DNA from: CAZEUZ01 sp964515805
GTDB lineage: Bacteria > Pseudomonadota > Gammaproteobacteria > Pseudomonadales > Cellvibrionaceae
NCBI GenBank assembly: GCA_964515805.1
Contig: CAZEUZ010000068.1
Span: forward strand, 1 to 19,235
Direction: 5' to 3'
Length of the DNA: 19,235 nucleotides
Position 1 is the stretch's first letter; the number at the start of each line of letters is the position of its first letter. The translations under genes were made by a program, and so were the position numbers. The notes beneath the pieces are model-generated. The model saw only the letters and a list, made by a program, of their open reading frames with translations. It did not search any database and had not been told where the DNA came from. Shown piece after piece: positions 1 through 6,795 of the stretch.

Positions 1-1
1 C

Positions 2-2275
2 ACATCTTTGGGTGATTTAGCCCATGATTTTGAATCTTTCTTAATAAAAAATAAACAAAATATACTAACGGATGATATTTCGGCAAAAATCCATACATTC
101 CAGGATAAGTTACACAGCGCCATTAATTCGGTGACTTCAGGCATAGCAGATGACCAACAACCTGCTACTGATACGGCTGCCGAATTGAAAGAAAGCAATG
201 TAGCTCAAGACGATCCAGTTGTTGATAATACTGCAGATGTGATTTCAGTCACTGAATTTGAAATGACGCAATCAACCGATGCCGGTGTCGCGCCATTTCA
301 ATCTGAGAACGCTCCCTCAACACCCAGCAACAGTTTCCTGGAATCTAAAGATACTACCTCAACAGCCGCGCCTGCCCATATTAAAGCGGTACCTATAGCA
401 ACCAATATCGCTAAGCCTAAGAAAGTCAGTGCGTCACAGAAAACTCTCAAGGTACGCGCCGATTTAATGGAAGAATTGGTAAATTTGGCTGGTGAAACAT
501 CCATCAGTCGAGGACGAATGGAAGAACAAATCAGTGAAATTACTTTATCTCTGGACGATATGGATACAACCGTTCAACGTCTACAGGAACAGATCCGTCG
601 TCTCGACATAGAAACGGAAGCCCAAGTATTATTTCGCCAAGAGCAGATGGCTGTTGAGTCTGGTGAGTTTGATCCACTGGAGATGGATCGTTATACACAA
701 TTGCAGCAACTGACGCGATCTCTCATTGAATCTGCGTCGGATTTGTTGGATTTTAAATCCACTTTGTTGAACAAGATACGGGACACAGAGACGATTTTGT
801 TACAGCAATCCCGAATCAATACAGATTTGCAGGAAGGCCTAATGCGTTCTCGCATGGTACCTTTTTCAAGTAAGTTACCCAAATTACGACATATCATTCG
901 TCAAGTTTCTTCTGAGCTCAATAAATCTGTCAATTTTGAATTCGACAATGTCGAAGGTGAACTGGATCGTTCCATCCTGGAAAAAATGGTGGCGCCGTTG
1001 GAACATATGCTGCGCAATGCCGTTGATCACGGGATCGAAGATGCAGCGACCCGTATAGAGCTTGACAAACCTGAAAAGGGGCGTATTACTCTAACCCTGA
1101 GTCGGGAAGGCGGTGATATCGTGTTACGCCTAGTTGATGATGGCCGCGGCATCAATGTAGAAAAAGTGCGTCAAAAAGCCATTGAACGCAAGCTAATGAA
1201 CGCTAGTGCTCAGCTAAGTGATCAGGATATTTTACAATTCATTTTACATGCCGGTTTCAGCACCGCAGAAACAGTCACACAAATATCCGGGCGCGGCGTG
1301 GGTATGGATGTGGTTAACAATGAAATTAAACAAATCGGTGGTAGTTTATCTATAGACTCTACGCTTAATAAAGGCACCACATTTACTGTTCGTCTACCAT
1401 TTACTGTATCCGTAAATCGTGCCCTACTCGTGGTGATCGGTGATGATCTATTTGCCGTGCCACTAAATACTATTGAAGGCATTGCGCTGATAAAAACAAA
1501 AGAGTTAAGAAACTATTATTCAAATGCAGATGCAAAGTTTGAATACGCAAATAATGCTTATCAAGTACGCTACTTAGCTACCATTATGAGTATGCAAGCT
1601 AGGCCAAAACTGGAAGACGAAAATCTGCCAGTTCCTATGTTATTGGTTCACAATGGGGATCAACATGTCGCTCTTCAAGTCGATCAGTTACAAAGCAGCC
1701 GGGAAATCGTTGTAAAAAGTCTCGGCCCACAATTCAACTTAGTTCAAGGGCTCTCTGGGGTAACGATAATGGGTGACGGCAACGTTGTCGTGATTCTCGA
1801 TTTGCATGAACTTATTCGCCGAAATTTAATATCGGATCAGCATTCCTCTATATTGCCGGCAGTGGATAATGAAAAATCACCAAAAGACAATAACTTGCTA
1901 GTCATGGTGGTGGATGATTCAGTGACCGTACGCAAGGTGACAACACGTCTTCTGGAAAGAGAAGGCTTTGAGGTCATTACCGCTAAAGACGGTGTTGAAG
2001 CGATGAATATGTTGCAAGATTATCACCCCGATGTCATGTTGCTGGATATAGAAATGCCACGAATGGACGGTTTTGAAGTAACCAGAAATATTCGCTCTAG
2101 TTCTAGGTTGAAACACTTACCTATTATCATGATCACCTCACGTACCGGTGAAAAACATCGTCAACGAGGGCTCGATCTCGGTGTTAATGTCTACATGGGT
2201 AAACCTTTTCAAGAAGAGCAATTACTGAATAATATAGCCAATTTGACAGAAGAGGCGGATCGTGTCGTCCATTAA
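2..2275 (+). CDS. chpA: ChpA/PilL-type hybrid chemotaxis histidine kinase, 3' part
   Basis: CheA-like hybrid kinase of the Chp/Pil chemosensory system, which controls type IV pilus motility and cAMP signalling in Pseudomonas. The frame is open to the window edge, so the N-terminus is missing; numbering here is from the TTG at 8. Residues 1-20 look like the end of an HPt domain. An acidic, low-complexity linker follows (about 40-140), then a P3-like dimerisation helix pair (about 146-310), the HATPase domain with N box HMLRNAVDHG (333-342), G1 DDGRG (377-381) and G2 GRGVG (428-432), a CheW-like P5 domain (about 465-615) and a C-terminal receiver with acidic pair D636/D637, phosphoacceptor D680 and K732. 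The receiver fused after P5, plus HPt material well before P3, is the ChpA/PilL layout rather than plain CheA. The phosphorylated HPt histidines lie outside the window. The next gene is chpC-like. Confidence 0.9.
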   Translation, partial: TSLGDLAHDFESFLIKNKQNILTDDISAKIHTFQDKLHSAINSVTSGIADDQQPATDTAAELKESNVAQDDPVVDNTADVISVTEFEMTQSTDAGVAPFQSENAPSTPSNSFLESKDTTSTAAPAHIKAVPIATNIAKPKKVSASQKTLKVRADLMEELVNLAGETSISRGRMEEQISEITLSLDDMDTTVQRLQEQIRRLDIETEAQVLFRQEQMAVESGEFDPLEMDRYTQLQQLTRSLIESASDLLDFKSTLLNKIRDTETILLQQSRINTDLQEGLMRSRMVPFSSKLPKLRHIIRQVSSELNKSVNFEFDNVEGELDRSILEKMVAPLEHMLRNAVDHGIEDAATRIELDKPEKGRITLTLSREGGDIVLRLVDDGRGINVEKVRQKAIERKLMNASAQLSDQDILQFILHAGFSTAETVTQISGRGVGMDVVNNEIKQIGGSLSIDSTLNKGTTFTVRLPFTVSVNRALLVVIGDDLFAVPLNTIEGIALIKTKELRNYYSNADAKFEYANNAYQVRYLATIMSMQARPKLEDENLPVPMLLVHNGDQHVALQVDQLQSSREIVVKSLGPQFNLVQGLSGVTIMGDGNVVVILDLHELIRRNLISDQHSSILPAVDNEKSPKDNNLLVMVVDDSVTVRKVTTRLLEREGFEVITAKDGVEAMNMLQDYHPDVMLLDIEMPRMDGFEVTRNIRSSSRLKHLPIIMITSRTGEKHRQRGLDLGVNVYMGKPFQEEQLLNNIANLTEEADRVVH

Positions 2276-2291
2276 TGTTTACACTAGGTAT

Positions 2292-2309
2292 TAACTGCGA
2301 TAGCAGTTA
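2292..2309. repeat. Small hairpin between chpA and chpC
   Basis: Arms taactgc and gcagtta form a perfect 7-bp stem with a gata tetraloop, 16 bases after the chpA stop. No T-tract follows, so it is not a standard intrinsic terminator; it could trim or attenuate the mRNA between chpA and the chpC-like gene. The pairing is visible; the function is a guess. Confidence 0.4.
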
Positions 2310-2397
2310 CTGTAGGTGATAGTTACGATTCACCGTCAGAAGTAATTTTAACCGTGTTGAGCATTATGCCGACGAAGAGCTATAGAATGAGATTATT

Positions 2398-2883
2398 ATG
2401 AATATGGTATCAGGCAATAAAGTTGATGGTAATGAAGTTCCCTGCCTACTGCTTCCTGTTACCGAAAATAGACTGTTGTTGCCGACTGTAACCGTTGCTG
2501 AAATGATACCTTATCGACCACCACAATCGAAATTAAAACAAAAAGTACCCGATTGGTTTCTCGGTGAATTGCTTTGGCGTGGTTTAACTATTCCCATGCT
2601 GTCTTTTGAGAAAATTAGCGGACGGCAACCGTCACCAGTTAATCAAAATGGTCAAATTGCCATTTTTAACAATACCGGTGTCAGTGAGCAATTACCTTTT
2701 CTTGCCATTTCAACTACAGGTATTCCGCATCTCAGCCGTATCACCCCAGAAGGAATACAACCAAGTCAAAATAATCACCCTAACGATTATGAAATTATGC
2801 ACGTTGATATTGATGGCCAACAAGCCATCATACCTAACGTGCCTGCGCTAGAGCGGGCCTGTATAGAACTACTCCACCTGTAG
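2398..2883 (+). CDS. chpC: CheW-domain protein, ChpC-like adaptor
   Basis: A 161-residue CheW-like protein, probably ChpC, an adaptor that would couple the ChpA-type kinase to a receptor in the Chp/Pil system. The N-terminal pattern (PCLLLPVTENRLLLPTVTVAEMI, here split as PCLLLPV, LLLPTVTVAEMI, residues about 16-38), PDWFLGELLWRG (about 50-61) and IPMLSFE (about 64-70) fit the first CheW subdomain; the C-terminal half is more divergent. An in-frame stop lies a few codons upstream of the ATG at 2398; ATG 2404 is the only close alternative, and the Shine-Dalgarno is weak. It follows chpA by 122 bases with no CheB-type methylesterase gene between, unlike the P. aeruginosa chpA-chpB-chpC order. 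ChpC is assigned from context plus CheW features; another CheW paralogue such as PilI is possible but less likely at this position. Confidence 0.75.
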   Translation: MNMVSGNKVDGNEVPCLLLPVTENRLLLPTVTVAEMIPYRPPQSKLKQKVPDWFLGELLWRGLTIPMLSFEKISGRQPSPVNQNGQIAIFNNTGVSEQLPFLAISTTGIPHLSRITPEGIQPSQNNHPNDYEIMHVDIDGQQAIIPNVPALERACIELLHL

Positions 2884-2892
2884 ATATTAGCG

Positions 2893-3426
2893 TTATTGTT
2901 TATTGACGAACGTGTTTTCCTTTTGCTGCCGTTTTCGCCATTGCATTGCTATATAATAACGCCAAAAAAGTTTGACCGACATATAAGAGCTAATGGAGAA
3001 GGCACAACCTGCAGCCAAGGATCCAGTAATCAGTGGTTTCCAAATATCGACGAACACATCCGTCAGCCAAGACCAACTCAATTCGATAGCGAAATCCCGT
3101 GGAGGTATCTCTAGCAACCAAGCACCGAATTTATAACAGGCAAAGAATATCGGTGGTATGGTGATTGGGTTGCTGATCCACACCAAAACTACAGCGATGG
3201 GCAAATTACACCTTACGATTATAGCGATAACAGCGGCAACGACCATCTGCGCTGGTATGGGTAAAAATGCACAAAATACGCCTACTAGAAAAGCTAATGA
3301 TACAGAGTGACGATTCAAGTGTAACAGGTAGGGGTCTTCAAGCAACTTGCCCAAAAAAGCCAAAGAGGGATGCTTTTTAATCGTTTCATCACTGGGCATA
3401 AGCTGTTTAAAGAGCTTTTTAGGCAT
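2893..3426 (-). CDS. DUF2062 family membrane protein
   Basis: A 177-residue integral membrane protein of the DUF2062 family. Family traits visible: an N-terminal soluble stretch with HPSLAFLGKLLEDPYLLHLNR (read as HPSLAFLGKLLEDP then YLLHLNR), a hydrophobic segment ending in FLPIPAQM, and the hallmark WISNPITIPPIFF (about residues 83-95) between two membrane helices; a further hydrophobic stretch lies at about 132-150. The C-terminus is basic (QWRKRQQKE), suggesting a cytoplasmic tail. The molecular function of the family is unknown. The start at 3426 has an AGGGA ribosome site seven bases upstream on the minus strand. The gene is convergent with chpC-like, the stops being 10 bases apart, with no clear terminator between. 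Two inverted repeats lie just upstream of its start. Confidence 0.85.
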   Translation of the reverse strand: MPKKLFKQLMPSDETIKKHPSLAFLGKLLEDPYLLHLNRHSVSLAFLVGVFCAFLPIPAQMVVAAVIAIIVRCNLPIAVVLVWISNPITIPPIFFACYKFGAWLLEIPPRDFAIELSWSWLTDVFVDIWKPLITGSLAAGCAFSISSYMSVKLFWRYYIAMQWRKRQQKENTFVNKQ

Positions 3427-3450
3427 ATGTATCCCTATTTTTTATTTGTC

Positions 3451-3468
3451 TGGCAAAAATATTTGCCA
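3451..3468. promoter_or_regulatory. Dyad TGGCAAA-n4-TTTGCCA upstream of the DUF2062 gene
   Basis: A perfect 7-bp inverted repeat with a four-base AT spacer, 25 bases upstream of the DUF2062 start and on the 5' side of its transcript. It could be an operator or a leader hairpin. No regulator is assigned; I do not recognise the sequence as a known box. Confidence 0.35.
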
Positions 3469-3472
3469 CAAA

Positions 3473-3498
3473 AACAGTAAACTATAATAAATACTGTT
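3473..3498. promoter_or_regulatory. Dyad AACAGTA-n12-TACTGTT in the DUF2062/iscR divergent region
   Basis: A perfect 7-bp inverted repeat with a 12-base AT-rich spacer that, read on the minus strand, contains a -10-like TATTAT (3484-3489). No -35 was found at standard spacing. The orientation (ACAG...CTGT) is the reverse of a LexA box, so LexA is not suggested. Possible operator for the DUF2062 gene. Confidence 0.3.
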
Positions 3499-3581
3499 CT
3501 TCTCTTGCGCTATCTTTCTAGCTCTTAATTTTACATAAATTTAGCTAATGTTTGTTAATGGCTACTGACCAGCACGGATTT

Positions 3582-3606
3582 ATACCTTACTTAATTACTC
3601 AGTTAT
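3582..3606. promoter_or_regulatory. IscR type 1 operator, distal copy
   Basis: This 25-bp stretch begins ATACCTTACT and ends CAGTTAT. Compared with the type 1 IscR consensus as I recall it (ATASYYGACT, RwwwY, AGTCRRSTAT), it agrees at about 21 of 25 positions. It abuts a second copy at 3607. In E. coli, [2Fe-2S]-IscR binds type 1 sites at the isc promoter and represses the operon when clusters are plentiful. The match is seen directly; binding is inferred. Confidence 0.7.
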
Positions 3607-3631
3607 ATACTTGACTAATAAACTAGGTTAT
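3607..3631. promoter_or_regulatory. IscR type 1 operator, promoter-proximal copy
   Basis: This 25-bp site begins ATACTTGACT and ends AGGTTAT, with about 21 of 25 matches to the remembered type 1 consensus. It is identical to the adjoining upstream copy at 17 positions and is spaced exactly 25 bp from it. Its TTGACT core is also the -35 hexamer of the isc promoter, so bound IscR would block RNA polymerase directly, giving negative autoregulation. Confidence 0.75.
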
Positions 3632-3639
3632 TCTATATT
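3611..3639 (+). promoter_or_regulatory. Sigma-70 promoter of the isc operon
   Basis: TTGACT (-35, 3611-3616), a 17-base spacer and TATATT (-10, 3634-3639). Transcription would begin near 3646, leaving a leader of about 25 bases before the iscR ATG at 3671. The -35 lies inside the proximal IscR site. Confidence 0.75.
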
Positions 3640-3670
3640 CGCAAGCATTGGCCAAATCAACGGGATCATT

Positions 3671-4162
3671 ATGCGACTTACTACGAAAGGACGTTATGCA
3701 GTGACGGCAATGCTGGATCTAGCAGTGCATAAAGATAACGGGCCTGTTAGTTTAGCAGGCATATCAAAACGTCAGGAAATTTCCCTCTCTTATTTGGAGC
3801 AGTTATTCTCCAAACTCCGGCATCATAAATTGGTGACAAGTGTACGCGGCCCTGGTGGTGGGTATCGGCTAAGCCGTAATGCCGACGATATTTATATCGC
3901 TCAGATTGTTGATGCCGTCAATGAACCGCTAGACATTACCAATTGCAAGGGTAAAGGTAACTGCCAAAAAGGTGAAGTTTGCCTCACTCATCATTTGTGG
4001 TCTGATCTCAGTGAACAAATACATCAATTTCTTAGTAGCATAAGCCTGGCTAACCTGGTGGTTCGGCGAGATATTCAGAAAGTGGCTGAACGTCAAGAAC
4101 TCAAAAATTTACATGCAAGTGACGGTAAATTGGCAGTTATCCAATCGTCGCGACTGGCTTGA
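3671..4162 (+). CDS. iscR: IscR, Fe-S cluster-sensing Rrf2 family transcriptional regulator
   Basis: A 163-residue Rrf2-family repressor that binds a [2Fe-2S] cluster and sets expression of the isc operon. The ATG at 3671 gives the canonical MRLTTKGRYAVTAML start; an in-frame TTG at 3611 lies inside the -35 and can be discarded. The wing and recognition region includes E43 and RGPGGGY (59-65). Cluster ligands C92, C98, C104 and H107 fall at exactly the E. coli positions, so cluster sensing should be intact. A GGGA ribosome site precedes the start. It is the first gene of an eight-gene operon, 34 bases before iscS. The two type 1 operators directly upstream point to autoregulation. Confidence 0.97.
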   Translation: MRLTTKGRYAVTAMLDLAVHKDNGPVSLAGISKRQEISLSYLEQLFSKLRHHKLVTSVRGPGGGYRLSRNADDIYIAQIVDAVNEPLDITNCKGKGNCQKGEVCLTHHLWSDLSEQIHQFLSSISLANLVVRRDIQKVAERQELKNLHASDGKLAVIQSSRLA

Positions 4163-4196
4163 ACGAATTAATCAAATGCAGATTTAGGAACAGCGA

Positions 4197-5411
4197 ATGA
4201 CAACTCCCATTTATCTCGATTACTCATCCACTACACCTGTAGATCCGCGAGTGGTTGAAGCAATGACCAATTGTCTAACAACCGAAGGTAATTTCGGTAA
4301 TCCCGCTTCTCGCTCACACATGTTTGGTTGGAAAGCTGAAGAAGCTGTTGAAACTGCACGCCAACAAGTAGCAAATTTGATCAATGCCGACACCCGTGAA
4401 ATTGTTTGGACCAGTGGCGCCACAGAATCAGATAATTTAGCTATTAAAGGCATTGCTCATTTTAACCATAAGCGTGGCAAACATGTTATTACCTCCAAGA
4501 TCGAACACAAAGCCGTTCTCGATACCTGTCGTCAGCTCGAGCGCGAAGGCTATGAAGTAACCTACCTCGATCCCGATAAAGAAGGATTAATTTCTGCTCA
4601 ACAAGTATCCGATGCAATCCGCGAAGATACTACGGTAGTGTCACTGATGCATGTCAACAATGAAATCGGAGTCGTTAATGATATTGCAGCTATTGGAGAA
4701 GTATGTCGGAATCACAAGGTATTTTTTCATGTTGATGCTGCTCAAAGTACGGGTAAGCTGCCTATTGATGTGGAGCAAATGAAAGTCGATGCTATGTCTT
4801 TTTCAGCGCACAAAACTTACGGTCCCAAGGGTATCGGTGCACTCTACGTTAGACGCAAGCCTCGAGTGCGTCTCGAGGCTCAAATACACGGCGGTGGTCA
4901 CGAGAGAGGCATGCGTTCGGGAACATTGCCAACGCACCAGATCGTCGGTATGGGTGAAGCTTTTCGTATCGCCAAATTGGAAATGGAGGAAGATTATCAA
5001 CATGCTTTAGCATTGCGTCAGCGATTTTTAGAGGGTGTTAAAGATATTGAGGAAGTCCACATTAACGGATCTCTAACGGCACGTGTTCCCCACAATTTAA
5101 ATATTAGTTTTGCTTATGTTGAGGGTGAGTCTTTGATTATGTCATTGAAAGACCTGGCGATCTCTTCGGGTTCCGCCTGCACTTCAGCCAGCTTAGAACC
5201 CTCCTACGTGTTGCGCGCATTGGGTTTAAACGATGAGCTTGCCCACAGTTCATTACGGTTTAGTTTCGGCCGCTTCACTACGGTGGAAGAAGTAGATCGT
5301 GCAGTTGAATATATCCACAATGCCGTCAATAAATTGCGTGAATTATCGCCTTTGTGGGATATGTATAAAGACGGTGTTGATTTAGAGAGTATTGAGTGGG
5401 CTGCCCATTGA
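4197..5411 (+). CDS. iscS: Cysteine desulfurase IscS
   Basis: A 404-residue PLP-dependent cysteine desulfurase, the same length as E. coli IscS. It converts L-cysteine to alanine and passes persulfide sulfur to IscU and other acceptors such as tRNA thiolation enzymes. The PLP lysine is K206 in SAHKTYGPKG, and the persulfide cysteine is C328 in SGSACTSAS, both at E. coli numbering. VDAAQSTGK is the conserved PLP-binding strand. The C-terminus ends SPLWDMYKDGVDLESIEWAAH (SPLWDMYKDGVDL then ESIEWAAH), the tail region that docks IscU in E. coli. Start ATG 4197 has an AGGAA ribosome site. No truncation or frameshift was seen. Confidence 0.98.
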   Translation: MTTPIYLDYSSTTPVDPRVVEAMTNCLTTEGNFGNPASRSHMFGWKAEEAVETARQQVANLINADTREIVWTSGATESDNLAIKGIAHFNHKRGKHVITSKIEHKAVLDTCRQLEREGYEVTYLDPDKEGLISAQQVSDAIREDTTVVSLMHVNNEIGVVNDIAAIGEVCRNHKVFFHVDAAQSTGKLPIDVEQMKVDAMSFSAHKTYGPKGIGALYVRRKPRVRLEAQIHGGGHERGMRSGTLPTHQIVGMGEAFRIAKLEMEEDYQHALALRQRFLEGVKDIEEVHINGSLTARVPHNLNISFAYVEGESLIMSLKDLAISSGSACTSASLEPSYVLRALGLNDELAHSSLRFSFGRFTTVEEVDRAVEYIHNAVNKLRELSPLWDMYKDGVDLESIEWAAH

Positions 5412-5450
5412 TTTATTAAGCGGTTTGGAAAATATGGTTAGGAGAGTGTT

Positions 5451-5843
5451 ATGGCTTACAGCGAAAAAGTAATTGATCATTATGAAAACCCCAGAAACGT
5501 GGGTAAATTGGACGATACATCCGCAAATGTTGGCACCGGGATGGTTGGTGCACCTGCATGTGGAGATGTTATGCGCCTGCAGATACAAGTTGATGACAAT
5601 GGCGTCATCGAAGACGCCAAATTTAAGACCTATGGCTGTGGATCTGCTATTGCTTCAAGCTCGTTGTTGACAGAATGGGTGAAAGGCAAGACATTGGAAG
5701 AAGCCGGTCATATTAAGAATGTTGAAATTGCTGAAGAATTAGCGCTGCCACCAGTTAAAATTCATTGCTCAGTACTGGCGGAAGATGCTATCAAAGCAGC
5801 AGTGAATGATATCCGCGAAAAACGTGGTGAAATTAACAACTAA
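5451..5843 (+). CDS. iscU: Fe-S cluster scaffold protein IscU
   Basis: A 130-residue scaffold on which [2Fe-2S] clusters are assembled from IscS sulfur and iron, then released to acceptors by HscA/HscB. Ligands C37, D39, C63 and C106 are at E. coli positions (PACGD, YGCGSA, IHCSV). The LPPVK motif that HscA recognises is at 99-103. The start is AUG 5451 with AGGAGAG eight bases upstream, the strongest ribosome site in the operon, fitting the need for high scaffold levels. It lies 39 bases after iscS and 19 bases before iscA. Confidence 0.98.
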   Translation: MAYSEKVIDHYENPRNVGKLDDTSANVGTGMVGAPACGDVMRLQIQVDDNGVIEDAKFKTYGCGSAIASSSLLTEWVKGKTLEEAGHIKNVEIAEELALPPVKIHCSVLAEDAIKAAVNDIREKRGEINN

Positions 5844-5862
5844 TGATCATACAGGCATACTG

Positions 5863-6186
5863 ATGACCGTAACCATGACCGAAGCCGCAAAGGCGCATGT
5901 TCAAGCTCAAATACAAGAGCGAGGCAAAGGTACCGGCATACGTGTTGGCATAAAAACCGCGGGGTGTTCCGGGCTTTCTTACGTGCTTGAGTTTGTCGAT
6001 ACTCCCGCTGATGAAGATCGTGTGTTTGATCAAGGTAACTTCGACTTATGCATTGACCCTAAAAGTTTAGTTTATCTTGATGGCACAGAATTGGATTTTG
6101 TTAAAGAAGGCCTGAATGAAGGCTTTAATTTCAATAATCCCAACGTCAAAAACGAGTGCGGATGTGGTGAAAGTTTTCACGTTTAG
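5863..6186 (+). CDS. iscA: A-type Fe-S carrier IscA
   Basis: A 107-residue A-type carrier that receives clusters or iron and delivers them to target proteins, same length as E. coli IscA. The three metal-ligand cysteines are C35 (AGCSG), C99 and C101 (ECGCGESFHV at the C-terminus). The open frame runs upstream into iscU, but the family start corresponds to ATG 5863 (MTVTMTEAA); ATG 5875 is an alternative. The ribosome site is poor (acagg), so translation may depend on coupling to iscU. The iscU-iscA-hscB order and the LDGTELDFVKEGLNEGF stretch separate it from ErpA and SufA. Confidence 0.95.
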   Translation: MTVTMTEAAKAHVQAQIQERGKGTGIRVGIKTAGCSGLSYVLEFVDTPADEDRVFDQGNFDLCIDPKSLVYLDGTELDFVKEGLNEGFNFNNPNVKNECGCGESFHV

Positions 6187-6193
6187 TTTGTGA

Positions 6194-6775
6194 ATGAAGG
6201 CACCCAAATCCAAACAAGTCCAGTTGAAATTCATGGATCACAGTCAAAATTACTTTACTCTTTTTGGTCTTCCACAACAATTTACTATTGATCAGAACCA
6301 ATTGACGGATAAATTTCGCCAATTACAAAGAGAAGTGCATCCAGATCGGCATGTTGGGAAAGGTAAGCATCAGCAGCTTCTGGCAATGCAGTTTGCCTCA
6401 TATGTCAATACAGCTTATCAAACGCTGAGATCACCATTGAAAAGGGGAGAATATTTGCTTGAATTAGCAGAAATACCGATTAATAAAGAGACAATGACGA
6501 TTGGAGACAGTGGTTTTTTGTTACAGCAAATGCAATGGCGAGACAGATTGTCTGAAGCAATTAAGCAGCAATGCAAACAGACCTTGTCTAAATTACTGTC
6601 AACAGTATCAGATCAGAGCGAAAAATTACTGTTGGAATTTAACCGCACTTATGACGCCAAAGATTTTCTTCTCGCTAAAGAATCTATCGCAAAATTACAT
6701 TTCGTAGAGAAGATGATGTCCGAAATAAAACAGGTCAAATTTTCCAAAACTGTAGATAATAGTAATCCCATCTAG
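6194..6775 (+). CDS. hscB: Fe-S co-chaperone HscB (J-domain protein)
   Basis: J-domain co-chaperone that brings IscU to HscA and stimulates its ATPase. The N-terminal J domain carries HPD (residues 49-51 from the ATG at 6194) and a C-terminal three-helix IscU-binding domain follows. At 193 residues it is longer than E. coli HscB (171). The start is uncertain: ATG 6194 is 7 bases after the iscA stop and adds a basic, non-conserved MKAPKSKQVQLKF segment; ATG 6233 begins MDHSQNYFTLFGLP, which aligns with the E. coli start, and would give 180 residues. Neither has a good Shine-Dalgarno. The C-terminus also has roughly ten extra residues. Function is clear from the HPD and its place between iscA and hscA. 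Confidence 0.92.
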   Translation: MKAPKSKQVQLKFMDHSQNYFTLFGLPQQFTIDQNQLTDKFRQLQREVHPDRHVGKGKHQQLLAMQFASYVNTAYQTLRSPLKRGEYLLELAEIPINKETMTIGDSGFLLQQMQWRDRLSEAIKQQCKQTLSKLLSTVSDQSEKLLLEFNRTYDAKDFLLAKESIAKLHFVEKMMSEIKQVKFSKTVDNSNPI

Positions 6776-6795
6776 CACACCAGAAAAATAACGGT

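Noticed and set aside
6166..6184. gtgaaa-gt-tttcac palindrome near the end of iscA, parS-like at first sight
   Set aside because: The centre lacks the CACGTG core, and the bases encode the conserved C-terminal GESFHV of IscA.
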